A program made the position numbers and the translations under genes. A stretch of 64,000 nucleotides of DNA, taken from positions 1-64,000 of the forward strand of contig NZ_MBSO01000005.1 of assembly GCF_001695835.1 (NCBI RefSeq). Reading direction: 5' to 3'. The notes under the pieces are model-generated. The model saw nothing but the letters and a program-made list of their open reading frames with translations. It did not search any database and had not been told where the DNA came from. Origin of the DNA: Ensifer sp. LC11. Lineage in GTDB: Bacteria; Pseudomonadota; Alphaproteobacteria; Rhizobiales; Rhizobiaceae. Shown here in pieces: positions 28,710-38,854 of the stretch; positions within the stretch are counted from its first letter, which is position 1; each line of letters begins with the position of its first letter.

Positions 28710-29871
28710 GGATCTCATCCTTCCGGCTGCCCTGTTCCTGGGCGCGTTTTCCGGTCATCACCATATCGTCGCGGTGCACCATGGCGGCGCGGCCGGCATA
28801 GCCGAGGATCGCGGCAATCTCCGCCGATTTCTTGCCGGCGATCTGGCGGGCCTCGTCGGCATCGTAACCGGCGAGACCACGGGCGATCTCGCGACCGGAG
28901 GTGCCCAGAATGGCGATGGTGTCGCCGCGGCTGAAGCTGCCGGTGACGTCGCGCACGCCGGCGGGCAGCAGGCTCTTGCCGGAGCGCAGCGCCTCTTCGG
29001 CACCGGCATCGACGGCGAGCGTCCCGGCCGGCAGCAATTGCCCGGCAATCCAGGTCTTGCGCGCGGTCACCGGCGAGCCTGATGGCGCGAACCAGGAGGA
29101 GCGGGCGCCCTCTTCGATCGCGGCCAGCGGATGGTCAGGTTTGCCGGAGGCGATGATCATGGCGCAGCCGGCCGTCGTCGCAATTTTGCCGGCATCGATC
29201 TTGGTGCGCATGCCGCCGCGTGAAAGCTCCGATGCAGCGCCGCCGGCCATGGCCTCGATCTCGGGCGTGATCTCGGCGATCGTTTCGAGGAAACGGGCGT
29301 TCGGGTCGAGATGCGGCGGGGCGGTATAGAGCCCGTCGATATCGGAGAGCAACACCAGCAGGTCGGCACCGACCATGGTGGCGACGCGGGCGGCGAGGCG
29401 ATCATTGTCACCGTAGCGGATTTCGGTGGTCGCGACCGTGTCGTTCTCGTTGATGATCGGCACGGCGCCGAGCTTCAGCAGCTGGTTGATGGTGGCACGG
29501 GCGTTGAGATAGCGGCGGCGCTCCTCGGTATCGCCCAAGGTCAGCAGTACCTGCCCGGCAACGATGGCATCGGTCGACAGGCTCTCCGACCAGGCGCGCG
29601 CCAGCGCAATCTGGCCGACGGCGGCAGCCGCCTGGCTCTCTTCCAGCTTCAGGGCACCCGCCGGCAGGTTGAGCACCGTGCGACCAAGCGCGATCGCACC
29701 CGAGGAAACGACCAGCACTTCGACGCCCTTGGCCCTGAGGCCGGCGATATCGGCGCACATGGCGTCGAGCCAGGCTTTCTTCAGCCCTGTCGCGCGGTCG
29801 ACCAACAGGGCCGACCCAATCTTGATGACGACCCGGCGATACTTTTGAAGCGGCTTGCGGGTCTTGGTCAT
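28702..29871 (-). CDS. proB: Glutamate 5-kinase
   Basis: A 389-residue enzyme phosphorylating glutamate as the first, feedback-inhibited step of proline synthesis. The amino-acid kinase domain ([12 protein letters not shown], about 13-24; [28 protein letters not shown]) is followed by a C-terminal PUA domain (about 290-370: [20 protein letters not shown]). It overlaps proA at its end and begins one base after the obgE stop, so it is part of the obgE-proB-proA-nadD series. Confidence 0.97.
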   Translation of the reverse strand: MTKTRKPLQKYRRVVIKIGSALLVDRATGLKKAWLDAMCADIAGLRAKGVEVLVVSSGAIALGRTVLNLPAGALKLEESQAAAAVGQIALARAWSESLSTDAIVAGQVLLTLGDTEERRRYLNARATINQLLKLGAVPIINENDTVATTEIRYGDNDRLAARVATMVGADLLVLLSDIDGLYTAPPHLDPNARFLETIAEITPEIEAMAGGAASELSRGGMRTKIDAGKIATTAGCAMIIASGKPDHPLAAIEEGARSSWFAPSGSPVTARKTWIAGQLLPAGTLAVDAGAEEALRSGKSLLPAGVRDVTGSFSRGDTIAILGTSGREIARGLAGYDADEARQIAGKKSAEIAAILGYAGRAAMVHRDDMVMTGKRAQEQGSRKDEIHA

Positions 29872-29872
29872 C

Positions 29873-30990
<1,118 letters not shown>

Positions 30991-31039
30991 AATTTGCCGC
31001 CATCGATATAGGCGGTTTATTCGGAGGTCAAAGAATATC

Positions 31040-31900
31040 GTGCGGTTCGTCAGCTACAACATCCAATACGGCATCGGTCTTGACGGCCGTTTCGATCCCG
31101 AGCGCATCGCCGCCACGCTCGAAGGCGCCGACATCATCGCGCTGCAGGAAGTGACGCGCGGCTTTCACCGCAACGATCATGTCGATCTCGTCGCACGGTT
31201 CGAAGGACTGTTTCCCGGTCATTTCTCTGCCTTTCACGCGCCCTGCGATGTCGACATTGGCTCGGCGATCGAGGGCGGCCGCGCCGTCAGCCGCCGCTTC
31301 CAGTTCGGAAACATGATCCTGTCGCGCTGGCCGATCCTTTCGACGCGGCTGATCCTCCTGCCGCGCACCCGTACGATCAGCCCGATGAACCTGCAGCGCG
31401 GCGCGACCGAAGCGCTGATCGCCATGCCGGGCGGGCCGCTCAGGGTCTATTCCGTGCATCTCGATCACGTGCTGCCGGCCGAGCGCATCGCCCAGATCCG
31501 CTACCTGAAGGACCGGCTGCTCGGCTATCCGCTTGAGGGCGGCGCGATCACCGGGGCGGCCGACTTCGGCCTTGCCGAGCCGCCGCATCCGGAGGATTTC
31601 GTCGTCATGGGCGATTTCAACATGCAGCCGGAGACGCCGGAGTACTGTGCCATGGTGGGCGCGCGTGATGCCTTCTACGGTCGCTCGCTGCGGCTTGAGA
31701 ACCCGGTCGATGCGCTCGCTCATCTCGGCCGGCTGACGCCGCAAAGCTATAGCTGGATCCATCCCGAAAACCCCGAAAAACGCATGCATCTCGACTATTG
31801 TTTCTTAAGCGCCGGTCTCGTGCCGCGTCTTCAAGACGCCTGGACCGACTATGAGGCCAAGGGCTCCGACCACTTGCCCGTCGGTTTCACGCTTGCATGA
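31040..31900 (+). CDS. Endonuclease/exonuclease/phosphatase family protein
   Basis: A 286-residue EEP-fold metal-dependent phosphoesterase. The N-terminal RFVSYNIQYGIGLDGRFD, the glutamate in IALQEVTRG, the GDFNMQPETPEY motif (about residue 195) and the C-terminal GSDHLPVGF together give the full active site. No signal peptide is seen. Substrate (nucleic acid, lipid or sugar phosphate) is not evident. The start is GTG at 31040 with GGAGG 11 bases upstream. It stands alone, divergent from obgE, and ends at a bidirectional terminator. Confidence 0.88.
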   Translation: MRFVSYNIQYGIGLDGRFDPERIAATLEGADIIALQEVTRGFHRNDHVDLVARFEGLFPGHFSAFHAPCDVDIGSAIEGGRAVSRRFQFGNMILSRWPILSTRLILLPRTRTISPMNLQRGATEALIAMPGGPLRVYSVHLDHVLPAERIAQIRYLKDRLLGYPLEGGAITGAADFGLAEPPHPEDFVVMGDFNMQPETPEYCAMVGARDAFYGRSLRLENPVDALAHLGRLTPQSYSWIHPENPEKRMHLDYCFLSAGLVPRLQDAWTDYEAKGSDHLPVGFTLA

Positions 31901-31901
31901 A

Positions 31902-31939
31902 AAATCCCCCGCGAAGGTGAGTTTCGCGGGGGGGGATTT
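31902..31939. terminator. Bidirectional terminator between EEP and GNAT genes
   Basis: AAATCCCCCGCGAA pairs with TTCGCGGGG...ATTT across a short loop; A-rich and T-rich flanks on the two sides let it work on both strands. It exactly fills the 42-bp gap between convergent genes. Confidence 0.75.
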
Positions 31940-31942
31940 CCT

Positions 31943-32527
31943 TTAGTGCGGTCGATGCAGGTCCGCTGCCGTCAGTCGCGTTTCGATATGCGCGACCATG
32001 GCGTTGCGGGCGAGCGCATAGACTTGGGCGCAGCCTGTGACCCTGAAGCCGATCTTCTCCTGCACCTTCAGCGAGCCCGGATTATCGGCAAAGACGCCGG
32101 AATGGAGCGTCGTTTCGGGCATGCGCCGGAAGAAGCGCTCGACCGCGGCATAGACCGCCTCCGAGGCAAAGCCCTTGCCCCAGTAAAAGCGGTTCAGCCA
32201 GTAGCCGACATGCCATTGACCGTGTCTGAGCTCGATGCCGATGCAGCCGATATGCACGTCGTCGCCTGACGTGATGGCGAGCGTCCAGTCGGGGGTCAGG
32301 CCTGAGGTCTGCGCGGTCAGCCAGTCGAGTGCGTCCTGCAGGTCGTAGGGCGCCGGAACGCGCGCAAGCATGCGCGCGACCTGGAAATCGCCGAGCGACT
32401 GGGCAATTGGCTCGGCATCATTCCGCCGGTGCGGGCGCAGGACAAGACGCTTCGTCTCGATGACCGGGCAGGGCCCGGGGCCGGGGCGGGCAACGACCCG
32501 CTGACGTTCGGAAACGAGCGCGTTCAT
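31943..32527 (-). CDS. GNAT family N-acetyltransferase (RimJ/RimL type)
   Basis: A 194-residue acetyltransferase. It opens the family fold with IETKRLVLRPHRRNDAEPIA and carries the acetyl-CoA loop in RFYWGKGFASEAVYAAVERFF, then VFADNPGSLKVQEKIGFRV. Substrate unknown; relatives acetylate protein N-termini or small amines. The start ATG at 32527 overlaps the stop of the next GNAT gene by 4 bases. The longer open frame to 32896 is a read through that gene in another frame. The pair look like an old tandem duplication. Confidence 0.88.
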   Translation of the reverse strand: MNALVSERQRVVARPGPGPCPVIETKRLVLRPHRRNDAEPIAQSLGDFQVARMLARVPAPYDLQDALDWLTAQTSGLTPDWTLAITSGDDVHIGCIGIELRHGQWHVGYWLNRFYWGKGFASEAVYAAVERFFRRMPETTLHSGVFADNPGSLKVQEKIGFRVTGCAQVYALARNAMVAHIETRLTAADLHRPH

Positions 32528-33156
32528 CGCATGCCTCCCCAGCTTCTCAAGGAGACCCAGGTCTTGCGGTCGAGCCGGTACCATTCGACGGCGATCGAGC
32601 CGCCGAGCGCCAGGCTGCCGACCATGCCGCTGCCCTGGAACTGGAAGCCGCACTTCTGGATAACCCGGCGGGACGCCAGATTCATGACCCGGCAGCGCGC
32701 ATCGATCTGGTCGATGTCGCGGGTGCGGAAGGCCATGTCCGTCAGGACCTGGGAGGCCTCGGTGGCATAACCCTGGTTCCAGTAAGGCTCGCCCAGCCAA
32801 TAGCCGAGTTCCGCCGTCTTGCCATCCGGATGCGGCTCGATACCGCAGCAACCGAGAAATGCGCCATTGTCCGCCTTGGTAATCGCGTAGACGCACTTGC
32901 CAATCGTGCCGGCTTTCGCGCGTCGCACGAAGTCGGCGGCATCGGCCGTCGTATACGGGTGCGGCATGCGCGAAACCATGGTCGCGACATTGGCATTGTT
33001 GGCAAGATGGGCAAGGGCGTCGATATCGTCTTCATGAGGGGCGCGCAGAACGAGCCGGGGTGACAACAATATCGGGCAATCGGTCCTTGACCGTTGGGGC
33101 CTCAGCCTTTGCTCGGGAGACCGGGATTGGTCTTCCCTCAACAACTCGGTTTGCAT
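32524..33156 (-). CDS. GNAT family N-acetyltransferase (RimJ/RimL type)
   Basis: A 210-residue acetyltransferase related to its downstream neighbour: ILLSPRLVLRAPHEDDIDAL at the start of the fold and GYWLGEPYWNQGYATEAS at the acetyl-CoA site, then RVMNLASRRVIQKCGFQ. GGAGG 6 bases before the ATG at 33156 fixes the start. About 25 N-terminal residues precede the fold. It is coupled by ATGA to the second GNAT and lies downstream of rpmA behind a terminator hairpin. Confidence 0.88.
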   Translation of the reverse strand: MQTELLREDQSRSPEQRLRPQRSRTDCPILLSPRLVLRAPHEDDIDALAHLANNANVATMVSRMPHPYTTADAADFVRRAKAGTIGKCVYAITKADNGAFLGCCGIEPHPDGKTAELGYWLGEPYWNQGYATEASQVLTDMAFRTRDIDQIDARCRVMNLASRRVIQKCGFQFQGSGMVGSLALGGSIAVEWYRLDRKTWVSLRSWGGMR

Positions 33157-33173
33157 GGTTTCCTCCAGAAACG

Positions 33174-33209
33174 AAAAAGGGGAGTTGGGTATTGCCCCAT
33201 CTCCCCTTT
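33174..33209 (-). terminator. Terminator after rpmA
   Basis: On the minus strand AAAGGGGAG pairs with CTCCCCTTT, then five U in total. It ends 17 bases before the start of the GNAT gene, so it should limit read-through from rplU-rpmA. Confidence 0.75.
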
Positions 33210-33282
33210 GAAGTCTGGCTTGGAACCATCAGGTGCGTCAGCCGGGTCGATGAGACGCCGGCTGTTTTAGAGCGCTACCGGC

Positions 33283-33552
33283 TTATTCCGCTGCTTCGGC
33301 TTTCGGCATTACAGACACGTACACGCGGCCATTGGCCTTCGTACGGAAGTCCACATTGCCGGCCGTGAGTGCAAAAATCGTGTGGTCCTTGCCGAGGCCG
33401 ACATTGGCGCCCGGATGCCACTTCGTGCCGCGCTGGCGCACGATGATGTTGCCTGCAACGACGTTTTCGCCGCCGAACTTCTTCACGCCAAGGCGCTTGG
33501 ACTCAGAATCGCGACCGTTGCGCGACGAACCGCCAGCTTTTTTGTGTGCCAT
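33283..33552 (-). CDS. rpmA: 50S ribosomal protein bL27
   Basis: An 89-residue bL27: [20 protein letters not shown] at the N-terminus, whose flexible arm reaches the peptidyl-transferase centre, then [19 protein letters not shown] and a Lys-Pro-Ala tail. Length and sequence are standard. It follows rplU by 33 bp in the universal rplU-rpmA order and ends before a terminator. Confidence 0.99.
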   Translation of the reverse strand: MAHKKAGGSSRNGRDSESKRLGVKKFGGENVVAGNIIVRQRGTKWHPGANVGLGKDHTIFALTAGNVDFRTKANGRVYVSVMPKAEAAE

Positions 33553-33585
33553 TGGTGTTCTCCTTTAAACCTTAGATCCCTGAAC

Positions 33586-33960
33586 TCAGTTTGCAGCGGC
33601 TTCAGCGGCAGCTTCGGTCTTCTTCGAAGCCTTCTTCGCCTTGCCACCGGCAGCAGCGATGTCCAGGATGCGGACGGTCGTCTGGTGCTGGCGGTGACCG
33701 CGCGAGCGCTTGGAGTTCTGGCGGCGACGCTTCTTGAAGGCGATGACCTTCTTGGCGCGACCCTGCTCAACAACTTCCGCGCTGACGACGGCGCCTTCGA
33801 CAAACGGAGCGCCGATGGTTGCATCGGCGCCAACGCCGACCATCAGGATCTCGGTGAATTCGATCTTGTCGCCTGCAACGCCTTCCAGCTTTTCGATGGT
33901 GAGGACGTCGTTGGCGGCCACGCGGTACTGCTTACCGCCGGTCTTGATGACTGCGAACAT
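33586..33960 (-). CDS. rplU: 50S ribosomal protein bL21
   Basis: A 124-residue bL21: [20 protein letters not shown] at the N-terminus and [20 protein letters not shown] in the rRNA-binding part. The last 20 residues are an Ala/Lys-rich tail beyond the usual 103 residues, as often seen in alphaproteobacteria. It is first in rplU-rpmA; the 293-bp leader to tRNA-Ser holds no other gene and includes a GTC-rich inverted repeat near 34018-34030. Confidence 0.99.
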   Translation of the reverse strand: MFAVIKTGGKQYRVAANDVLTIEKLEGVAGDKIEFTEILMVGVGADATIGAPFVEGAVVSAEVVEQGRAKKVIAFKKRRRQNSKRSRGHRQHQTTVRILDIAAAGGKAKKASKKTEAAAEAAAN

Positions 33961-34253
33961 TTTTTATCCTTTCATGTTCGATCCGGCTCTCTACCCGAAG
34001 GCAAGGCCGTCTTTTTGTCAGTCGACAGTTGAGTGGAGCTCCTTTTGGATATCCACCGGTGAATGGGCGCAAATCACACCCGATGCGGTGTAGCTAGGCC
34101 ACACCACTTCATTGCGCGGATTACAAGGATTTGCGCGCGTGTGTCAAGCTGAAAGCAACGGGGCCGTTACATATTCTTCAAACAGGCCCTTGCCAGCACC
34201 CGAATCTGCCGCTATGAACCCGACCGCGCCGAACAAGCGCCGACCAGCAAAGC

Positions 34254-34343
<90 letters not shown>

Positions 34344-34424
34344 TATTCTCCTTATAAGTCCCGAAGCAGAAAACATCGGCCAAGTCCGCGTGCGTTCTGC
34401 GTTCGCCTTCGCGCGGCTCGCGGC

Positions 34425-34934
34425 CTAAGCCTCTCTGTTTTCCCGCAGCCAAATCTCCAGGGCGGCAATGACCGACAGCCGCAGGCTCGCGCCCTTGGCG
34501 AGAGCGCGCGTCAGGGCCATGTCGTCGGCGGCAAAGCCCATCTCGGCCATGATGGCGTTGGGCCGCATCCGGCGGCGGTTCATGATTGTTCTGATCTCGG
34601 TGATCGTTTCGGGGTGCAGGTAGCGGCCGCTGGCTATCGCCGGCGTTGCGCGGCGCGAAGGCGGTGATTCGGCGCCGGCGCCGAGATCGGCCGCCTCGCT
34701 GCCGCCATGCGTCCCCAGCCAGGCGAGAAAAGCCTGGCGCTCGCTCATGCTCGCCTTGCTCCAGGAGTTCTTCAGCTTGTCGAGACGTGTCCGTTCGGTC
34801 TTCAACCCAGCCAGGATCAGCGCCTTGCGCAAGGATGGGATCCGGCCGGCTGCGAGATCCGCGTGGATCTCGGGGAAGTCGAGCTTGAGGCGCTGGAGGT
34901 GATCGGCGGCGTCGCGCTTCGGTTTCTTCGGCAT
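34425..34934 (-). CDS. Conserved hypothetical protein, basic, 169 residues
   Basis: I do not recognise a named family. The protein starts MPKKPKRDAADHLQRLKLDF, is rich in Arg and Lys, and has a predicted helical N-terminal half with PSLRKALILAGLKTERTRLD, then a linker and a second block, YLHPETITEIRTIMNRRRM to LSVIAALEIWLREN. Charge and helices suggest nucleic-acid binding, but that is inference. The ATG at 34934 has GGAAG 5 bases upstream; the frame stays open to 35165 without a better start. It is downstream of, and convergent with, tRNA-Ser. Confidence 0.7.
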   Translation of the reverse strand: MPKKPKRDAADHLQRLKLDFPEIHADLAAGRIPSLRKALILAGLKTERTRLDKLKNSWSKASMSERQAFLAWLGTHGGSEAADLGAGAESPPSRRATPAIASGRYLHPETITEIRTIMNRRRMRPNAIMAEMGFAADDMALTRALAKGASLRLSVIAALEIWLRENREA

Positions 34935-35227
34935 GCTCGCTTCCAATAATCGTTTGGCGTGCTCTATCGCATAAACCTGCAAATCTAAAATGGTCTGTCC
35001 GCGCAAAATGTCCGTGGCAGCGGCGTGCATGGCGGGAGCTGCGCCAATGCCGCCATCTTCGGCAGGCCCTGGGCAGAGCGGGGATGTCTTCTGTTCTTGT
35101 GGCGTGTTCGACCCTATAGAGATGCCAGTGAAAATGATGCGTTGCTTTGCGCCAGCTTTACGCAAGTCCCTTCGCCTATCGTCACATCAACGGCCGGGAT
35201 GTGACACGGCGAATGAAGGACAATGAT

Positions 35228-35389
35228 ATGTCAAACGATATCGAACATTACCGCGATCCGTCGGATTCGATGGTCGCTCTCTACCTCGCCAACAACGACG
35301 GCGACGAGCTGACCGACGCGCTGGTCGCAGCGCTTGAAGACGCCTTCCGTATCTTGAGCGACGAGATTGCCGGCGAGACGATGCACTGA
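35228..35389 (+). CDS. Small acidic protein, 53 residues
   Basis: The reading MSNDIEHYRDPSDSMVALYL then ANNDGDELTDALVAALEDAF is acidic and helical, with no membrane segment or signal. AAGGA lies 7 bases before the ATG at 35228; an ATG at 35213 is in frame. Codon use resembles its neighbours and the frame is well bounded, but no family is recognised. It stands alone between the hypothetical gene at 34425 and the amidase gene. Confidence 0.6.
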   Translation: MSNDIEHYRDPSDSMVALYLANNDGDELTDALVAALEDAFRILSDEIAGETMH

Positions 35390-35517
35390 GGCGCTGCCTC
35401 CTGTCCGGTCGCTGAACGTGCCGCCACCGCGCCTTCACTCTCACAGGCGAATTGAAGCCGGTCTGCGTTTTCGGATCGGCGCCCGGCGCCAGGATGGCGA
35501 CGGGTCATTGCCGGTGG

Positions 35518-36828
35518 TCAGCGATCCTGCAGCAGTGGCTCCACCGAGAGAGCAACCGCCAGCAACGCCCTGTCGGTTCCATTCCTTCCCATCAGCATCA
35601 GGCCGGCCGGGCGCGTCAGTCCCGGCATCGGCAGCGTGATGGCGTCAAGGTCGAACTGGTTGGCGACCTGGCAATTGCGCAACAGCAGGCCTTCCACATG
35701 GTCATATTCGGCGTCGTCCGTTGCCACGCTGGCAATCGGCACGGCGGCAATCGGCGTCGTCGGCAGGGCGACGAGGTCGTAGGGCGAAAGCCGCTCGCCC
35801 ATTTCGACGGCGAGTGCGCGCCGTGTGTCCAGCAAGGCCGCGATGGCTGTATCCGGTACCGTGAGGCGCCGCCGAAGCGGTTCCTTGACCCGTGCATCGA
35901 CGGGCGCATCGTCGTCTTTCAGCCAATCGGCGTGGATGCGGCTTGCCTCCAGCCCGGCGATCGAACCGATGCGAGTCGCTTCGCGAAGTCTCTGGATCAG
36001 ATCGTCGATCTGGCAGCCGACGATCGCAGCGCCTGATCGGGCGAGCCGGTCAAGGCTTGCGGCAAAGGCGTCGGCGACCTCGGGCGAGAGGTCGTCCAGC
36101 AACCTCCCGTCCGGCACGCCGATGCGCAAACCTGCGATCGGTCGAGCGGCAAGCGGCGTCGGCCGCTCGCCGGCCATCACGGCATCGGCCATCGCGCAGT
36201 CGGCGACGGTGCGGGCGAGGGGGCCGATCGAATCCAGGGCAGGGGAAAGCGGAAAGGCGCCATCGAGCGGGATGCGGCTGGCGGTCGGTTTGAAGCCGAC
36301 GATGCCGTTCAAGGCCGCGGGGATGCGTATGGAGCCACCCGTGTCGGAGCCGATGGCGATGTCGCAGGTGCCTTCGGCGACTGAGACCCCGGCACCGGAT
36401 GAGGAGCCACCGGGGATCAGGCTTTCATCGGTGGCGTTGCCGGGCACCGGATAGTGCGGGTTGAGCCCGACCGCGGTGAAGGCAAATTCGGTCATATGGG
36501 TCTTGCCGACGATCACGGCGCCGGCGGCGCGCAGCCGCGTTACGATCAGGGCATCGGCTGCAGCCGGCGGCGCATCGCGGCGAATGACCGACCCGGCAAG
36601 CGTCGGCTCGCCGGCAACGTCGAACAGGTCCTTGATCGAGACGATCTTGCCGTCGAGCGGACCCAGGCTCGCGCCCGTCTGCCGACGACGGTCGGACGCA
36701 TCCGCCTCGCTGCGCGCACTTTCGGCGTAAAGGCGCACGAACGTCCTTTCTTCGCTCCGGCGATCATTGAGCCGGCTCAAGATCTGTTCGAGGCGATCGC
36801 GGACGGAAGAAGAGTTCGAATGGGGCAC
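35518..36828 (-). CDS. Amidase signature family protein
   Basis: A protein of about 436 residues. The Ser-cisSer-Lys triad is present: Lys in KIVSIKDLFDVAG, cis-Ser in GSDTGGSIRIPAAL, and the nucleophile region LIPGGSSSGAGVSVAEG. It should hydrolyse an amide, possibly an indoleacetamide-like or aryl amide; the substrate is unknown. The start is tentative: GTG at 36828, 6 residues before the family begins; the open frame extends to 37107. It is convergent with the small gene at 35228 and divergent from phoD. Confidence 0.87.
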   Translation of the reverse strand: MPHSNSSSVRDRLEQILSRLNDRRSEERTFVRLYAESARSEADASDRRRQTGASLGPLDGKIVSIKDLFDVAGEPTLAGSVIRRDAPPAAADALIVTRLRAAGAVIVGKTHMTEFAFTAVGLNPHYPVPGNATDESLIPGGSSSGAGVSVAEGTCDIAIGSDTGGSIRIPAALNGIVGFKPTASRIPLDGAFPLSPALDSIGPLARTVADCAMADAVMAGERPTPLAARPIAGLRIGVPDGRLLDDLSPEVADAFAASLDRLARSGAAIVGCQIDDLIQRLREATRIGSIAGLEASRIHADWLKDDDAPVDARVKEPLRRRLTVPDTAIAALLDTRRALAVEMGERLSPYDLVALPTTPIAAVPIASVATDDAEYDHVEGLLLRNCQVANQFDLDAITLPMPGLTRPAGLMLMGRNGTDRALLAVALSVEPLLQDR

Positions 36829-37090
36829 GGTGAGGAACCTGATGATGTCTGTCGTCGCTTTTAGCACGACGCGATGCCGGATCGTTGCCCGGTTTCGCGG
36901 AGGCGATCCGGCGCTTCCTTCGATAGCAGCATTGATCGCAAAAGCCATCATCCGGATTGGAACGAAGCCGCCCACCTTCACCGAACTGTCGCCAAACCGT
37001 TCAAATTGTTTCATGCGGCTGTTACGCCTTTGACATCGGCATGACCAAAGGTCCGGCACGCGCGATCGCGCTGCCGATTCGGAGGTCTGC

Positions 37091-38653
37091 TTGGCCGATA
37101 TCCTCAAGACGCTTTCGCGGCGTTCTTTCCTGCTTTCCGCCGGTGCCGCGGGCTTCGCGGCCTCGTCGGGTCTTGCAACTCCCTTCTATGCCCGCGGCTA
37201 CGGCCGGCCGGAATTTGTTCACGGTGTGCAGTCCGGCGATGTCGACACGTGCTCGGGCATGGTCTGGACCCGGGTCGACCGGCCGTCGCGGGTGTCGGTG
37301 GAGTATTCGACGACCGAGAGTTTCGCCAATCCGGTCCGCCTTGCCGAATTGACGGCGACGTCGCAGGCCGATTGTGCGGTGAAATGCTCGCTCGACGGGC
37401 TGCTGCCGGACCAGGACATTTTCTATCGCTTCACCGCAACCGATCTCTACGATGTCAACCGTGTCTCCGAGCCGGTGGTTGGCCGGTTTCGCACGGCGCC
37501 GTTGCGCAAACGCTCGGTCCGCTTCGTCTGGTCGGGCGATACCGCCGGCCAGGGCTGGGGCATCGATGATGTCGGCATGAAGACCTATTCGACGATGCGG
37601 CAGCACGAGCCGGATTTCTTCATCCATTCCGGCGACACGATCTATGCCGACAACCCCATCCCCGACGAGATTGAGCTTCGCGACGGCGGTATCTGGAAGA
37701 ACCGCGTGGTGACGCATGAGAAGCGCGATGTGGCGCGCACGCTCGAAGAATATCGCGGCCAATGGAAATACAATCTGCTCGACGAGCATGTCCGGCAGCT
37801 GAATGCCGTCTGTCCCACGTTCTATCAATGGGACGACCATGAGGTCTTGAACAACTGGTCGGCCTCGACCGATCTTCGCGACGACCCGCGTTATCCGGAA
37901 AAGGACGTCGCCGTCTATGCCGCGCGTGCCGCGCGCGCGTTTCACGAGATGACGCCGATCCGTAACGTCCCAACGCAGCCGGGCCGCATCTTCCGCAAGA
38001 TCGGTTACGGTCCGTTGCTCGATGTTTTCTTTATCGATCTGCGCTCCTATCGCGGCGCCAACCAGGGCGAGGGCGGCGGCGAGCTTTTCGGCTGGCGGCA
38101 GGCGGACTGGCTCAAACGCGAGCTCGCCGCCTCGCGCGCCACCTGGAAGGTGATTGCCTGCGACATGCCGATCGGCCTCGTCGTCTGGGACGACCATGCC
38201 AACCGGCGCGGTTCGGATGCGATCGCCAATGGCGACAACGGTGCGCCTCTCGGCCGCGAACGCGAGTTTGCCGATCTGCTTACCTTCATTCGCGACAACG
38301 GCATCGACAATCTGGTCTGGCTGACGGCGGACGTGCACTATACCGCTGCGCACCACTATGATCCTGCGCGCGCCGCCTTCAAGGAGTTCACGCCGTTCTG
38401 GGAGTTTGTGTCAGGCCCCCTTCATTCCGGCACCTATGGGCCGAAGGAGCTCGACATGACCTTCGGACCCGAGGTTCGCTTCATCAAGGCCTCGGGCGGT
38501 GGCATCGACAGCAACCTGCCGCCGTCGGCCGGCCTGCAGTTCTTCGGCATCGTCGACATCAACGGTCAGACGCAGCAGATGACCGTGCGGCTGATGGACC
38601 GGCAGGACCAGGAACTCTGGCGCGTAACGCTTGATCCGGCAGCGGTCGCATGA
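37091..38653 (+). CDS. phoD: Alkaline phosphatase D family protein
   Basis: A 520-residue secreted metallophosphatase. The N-terminus has a twin-arginine signal (SRRSFLLSAGAAGFAASS, Arg10-Arg11), so it is exported folded. A PhoD N-terminal beta domain (about 40-135) precedes the catalytic domain with FVWSGDTAG, FIHSGDTIYAD, FYQWDDHEVLNNW and LTADVHYTAAHH. It releases phosphate from organic mono- or diesters. The start is TTG at 37091 with GGAGG 5 bases before it. No Pho box is evident in the 262-bp spacer upstream. Confidence 0.92.
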   Translation: MADILKTLSRRSFLLSAGAAGFAASSGLATPFYARGYGRPEFVHGVQSGDVDTCSGMVWTRVDRPSRVSVEYSTTESFANPVRLAELTATSQADCAVKCSLDGLLPDQDIFYRFTATDLYDVNRVSEPVVGRFRTAPLRKRSVRFVWSGDTAGQGWGIDDVGMKTYSTMRQHEPDFFIHSGDTIYADNPIPDEIELRDGGIWKNRVVTHEKRDVARTLEEYRGQWKYNLLDEHVRQLNAVCPTFYQWDDHEVLNNWSASTDLRDDPRYPEKDVAVYAARAARAFHEMTPIRNVPTQPGRIFRKIGYGPLLDVFFIDLRSYRGANQGEGGGELFGWRQADWLKRELAASRATWKVIACDMPIGLVVWDDHANRRGSDAIANGDNGAPLGREREFADLLTFIRDNGIDNLVWLTADVHYTAAHHYDPARAAFKEFTPFWEFVSGPLHSGTYGPKELDMTFGPEVRFIKASGGGIDSNLPPSAGLQFFGIVDINGQTQQMTVRLMDRQDQELWRVTLDPAAVA

Positions 38654-38854
38654 GCAATTCGACGGTCGTTGGCATCGGTGCAAACCCGGCGCGAGGGGGC
38701 CATGCCGGTTGCAAAGCCATGGTCTGCCGGCCTTTCGGCGCCGGTCTCTTCGACGTGCCCCCCTTTCGCAATCGCAAAAAAACCTGTATGAGCGCGACCA
38801 TTGAAAAAGCGGCGTGGCCCATCGGGGCTTGCCCTAAACCTTCCGAGACGAAAA

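Noticed and set aside
32530-32896. N-terminal extension of the second GNAT gene
   Set aside because: It is the alternative frame of the upstream GNAT gene; the ATGA overlap at 32524-32527 gives the start.
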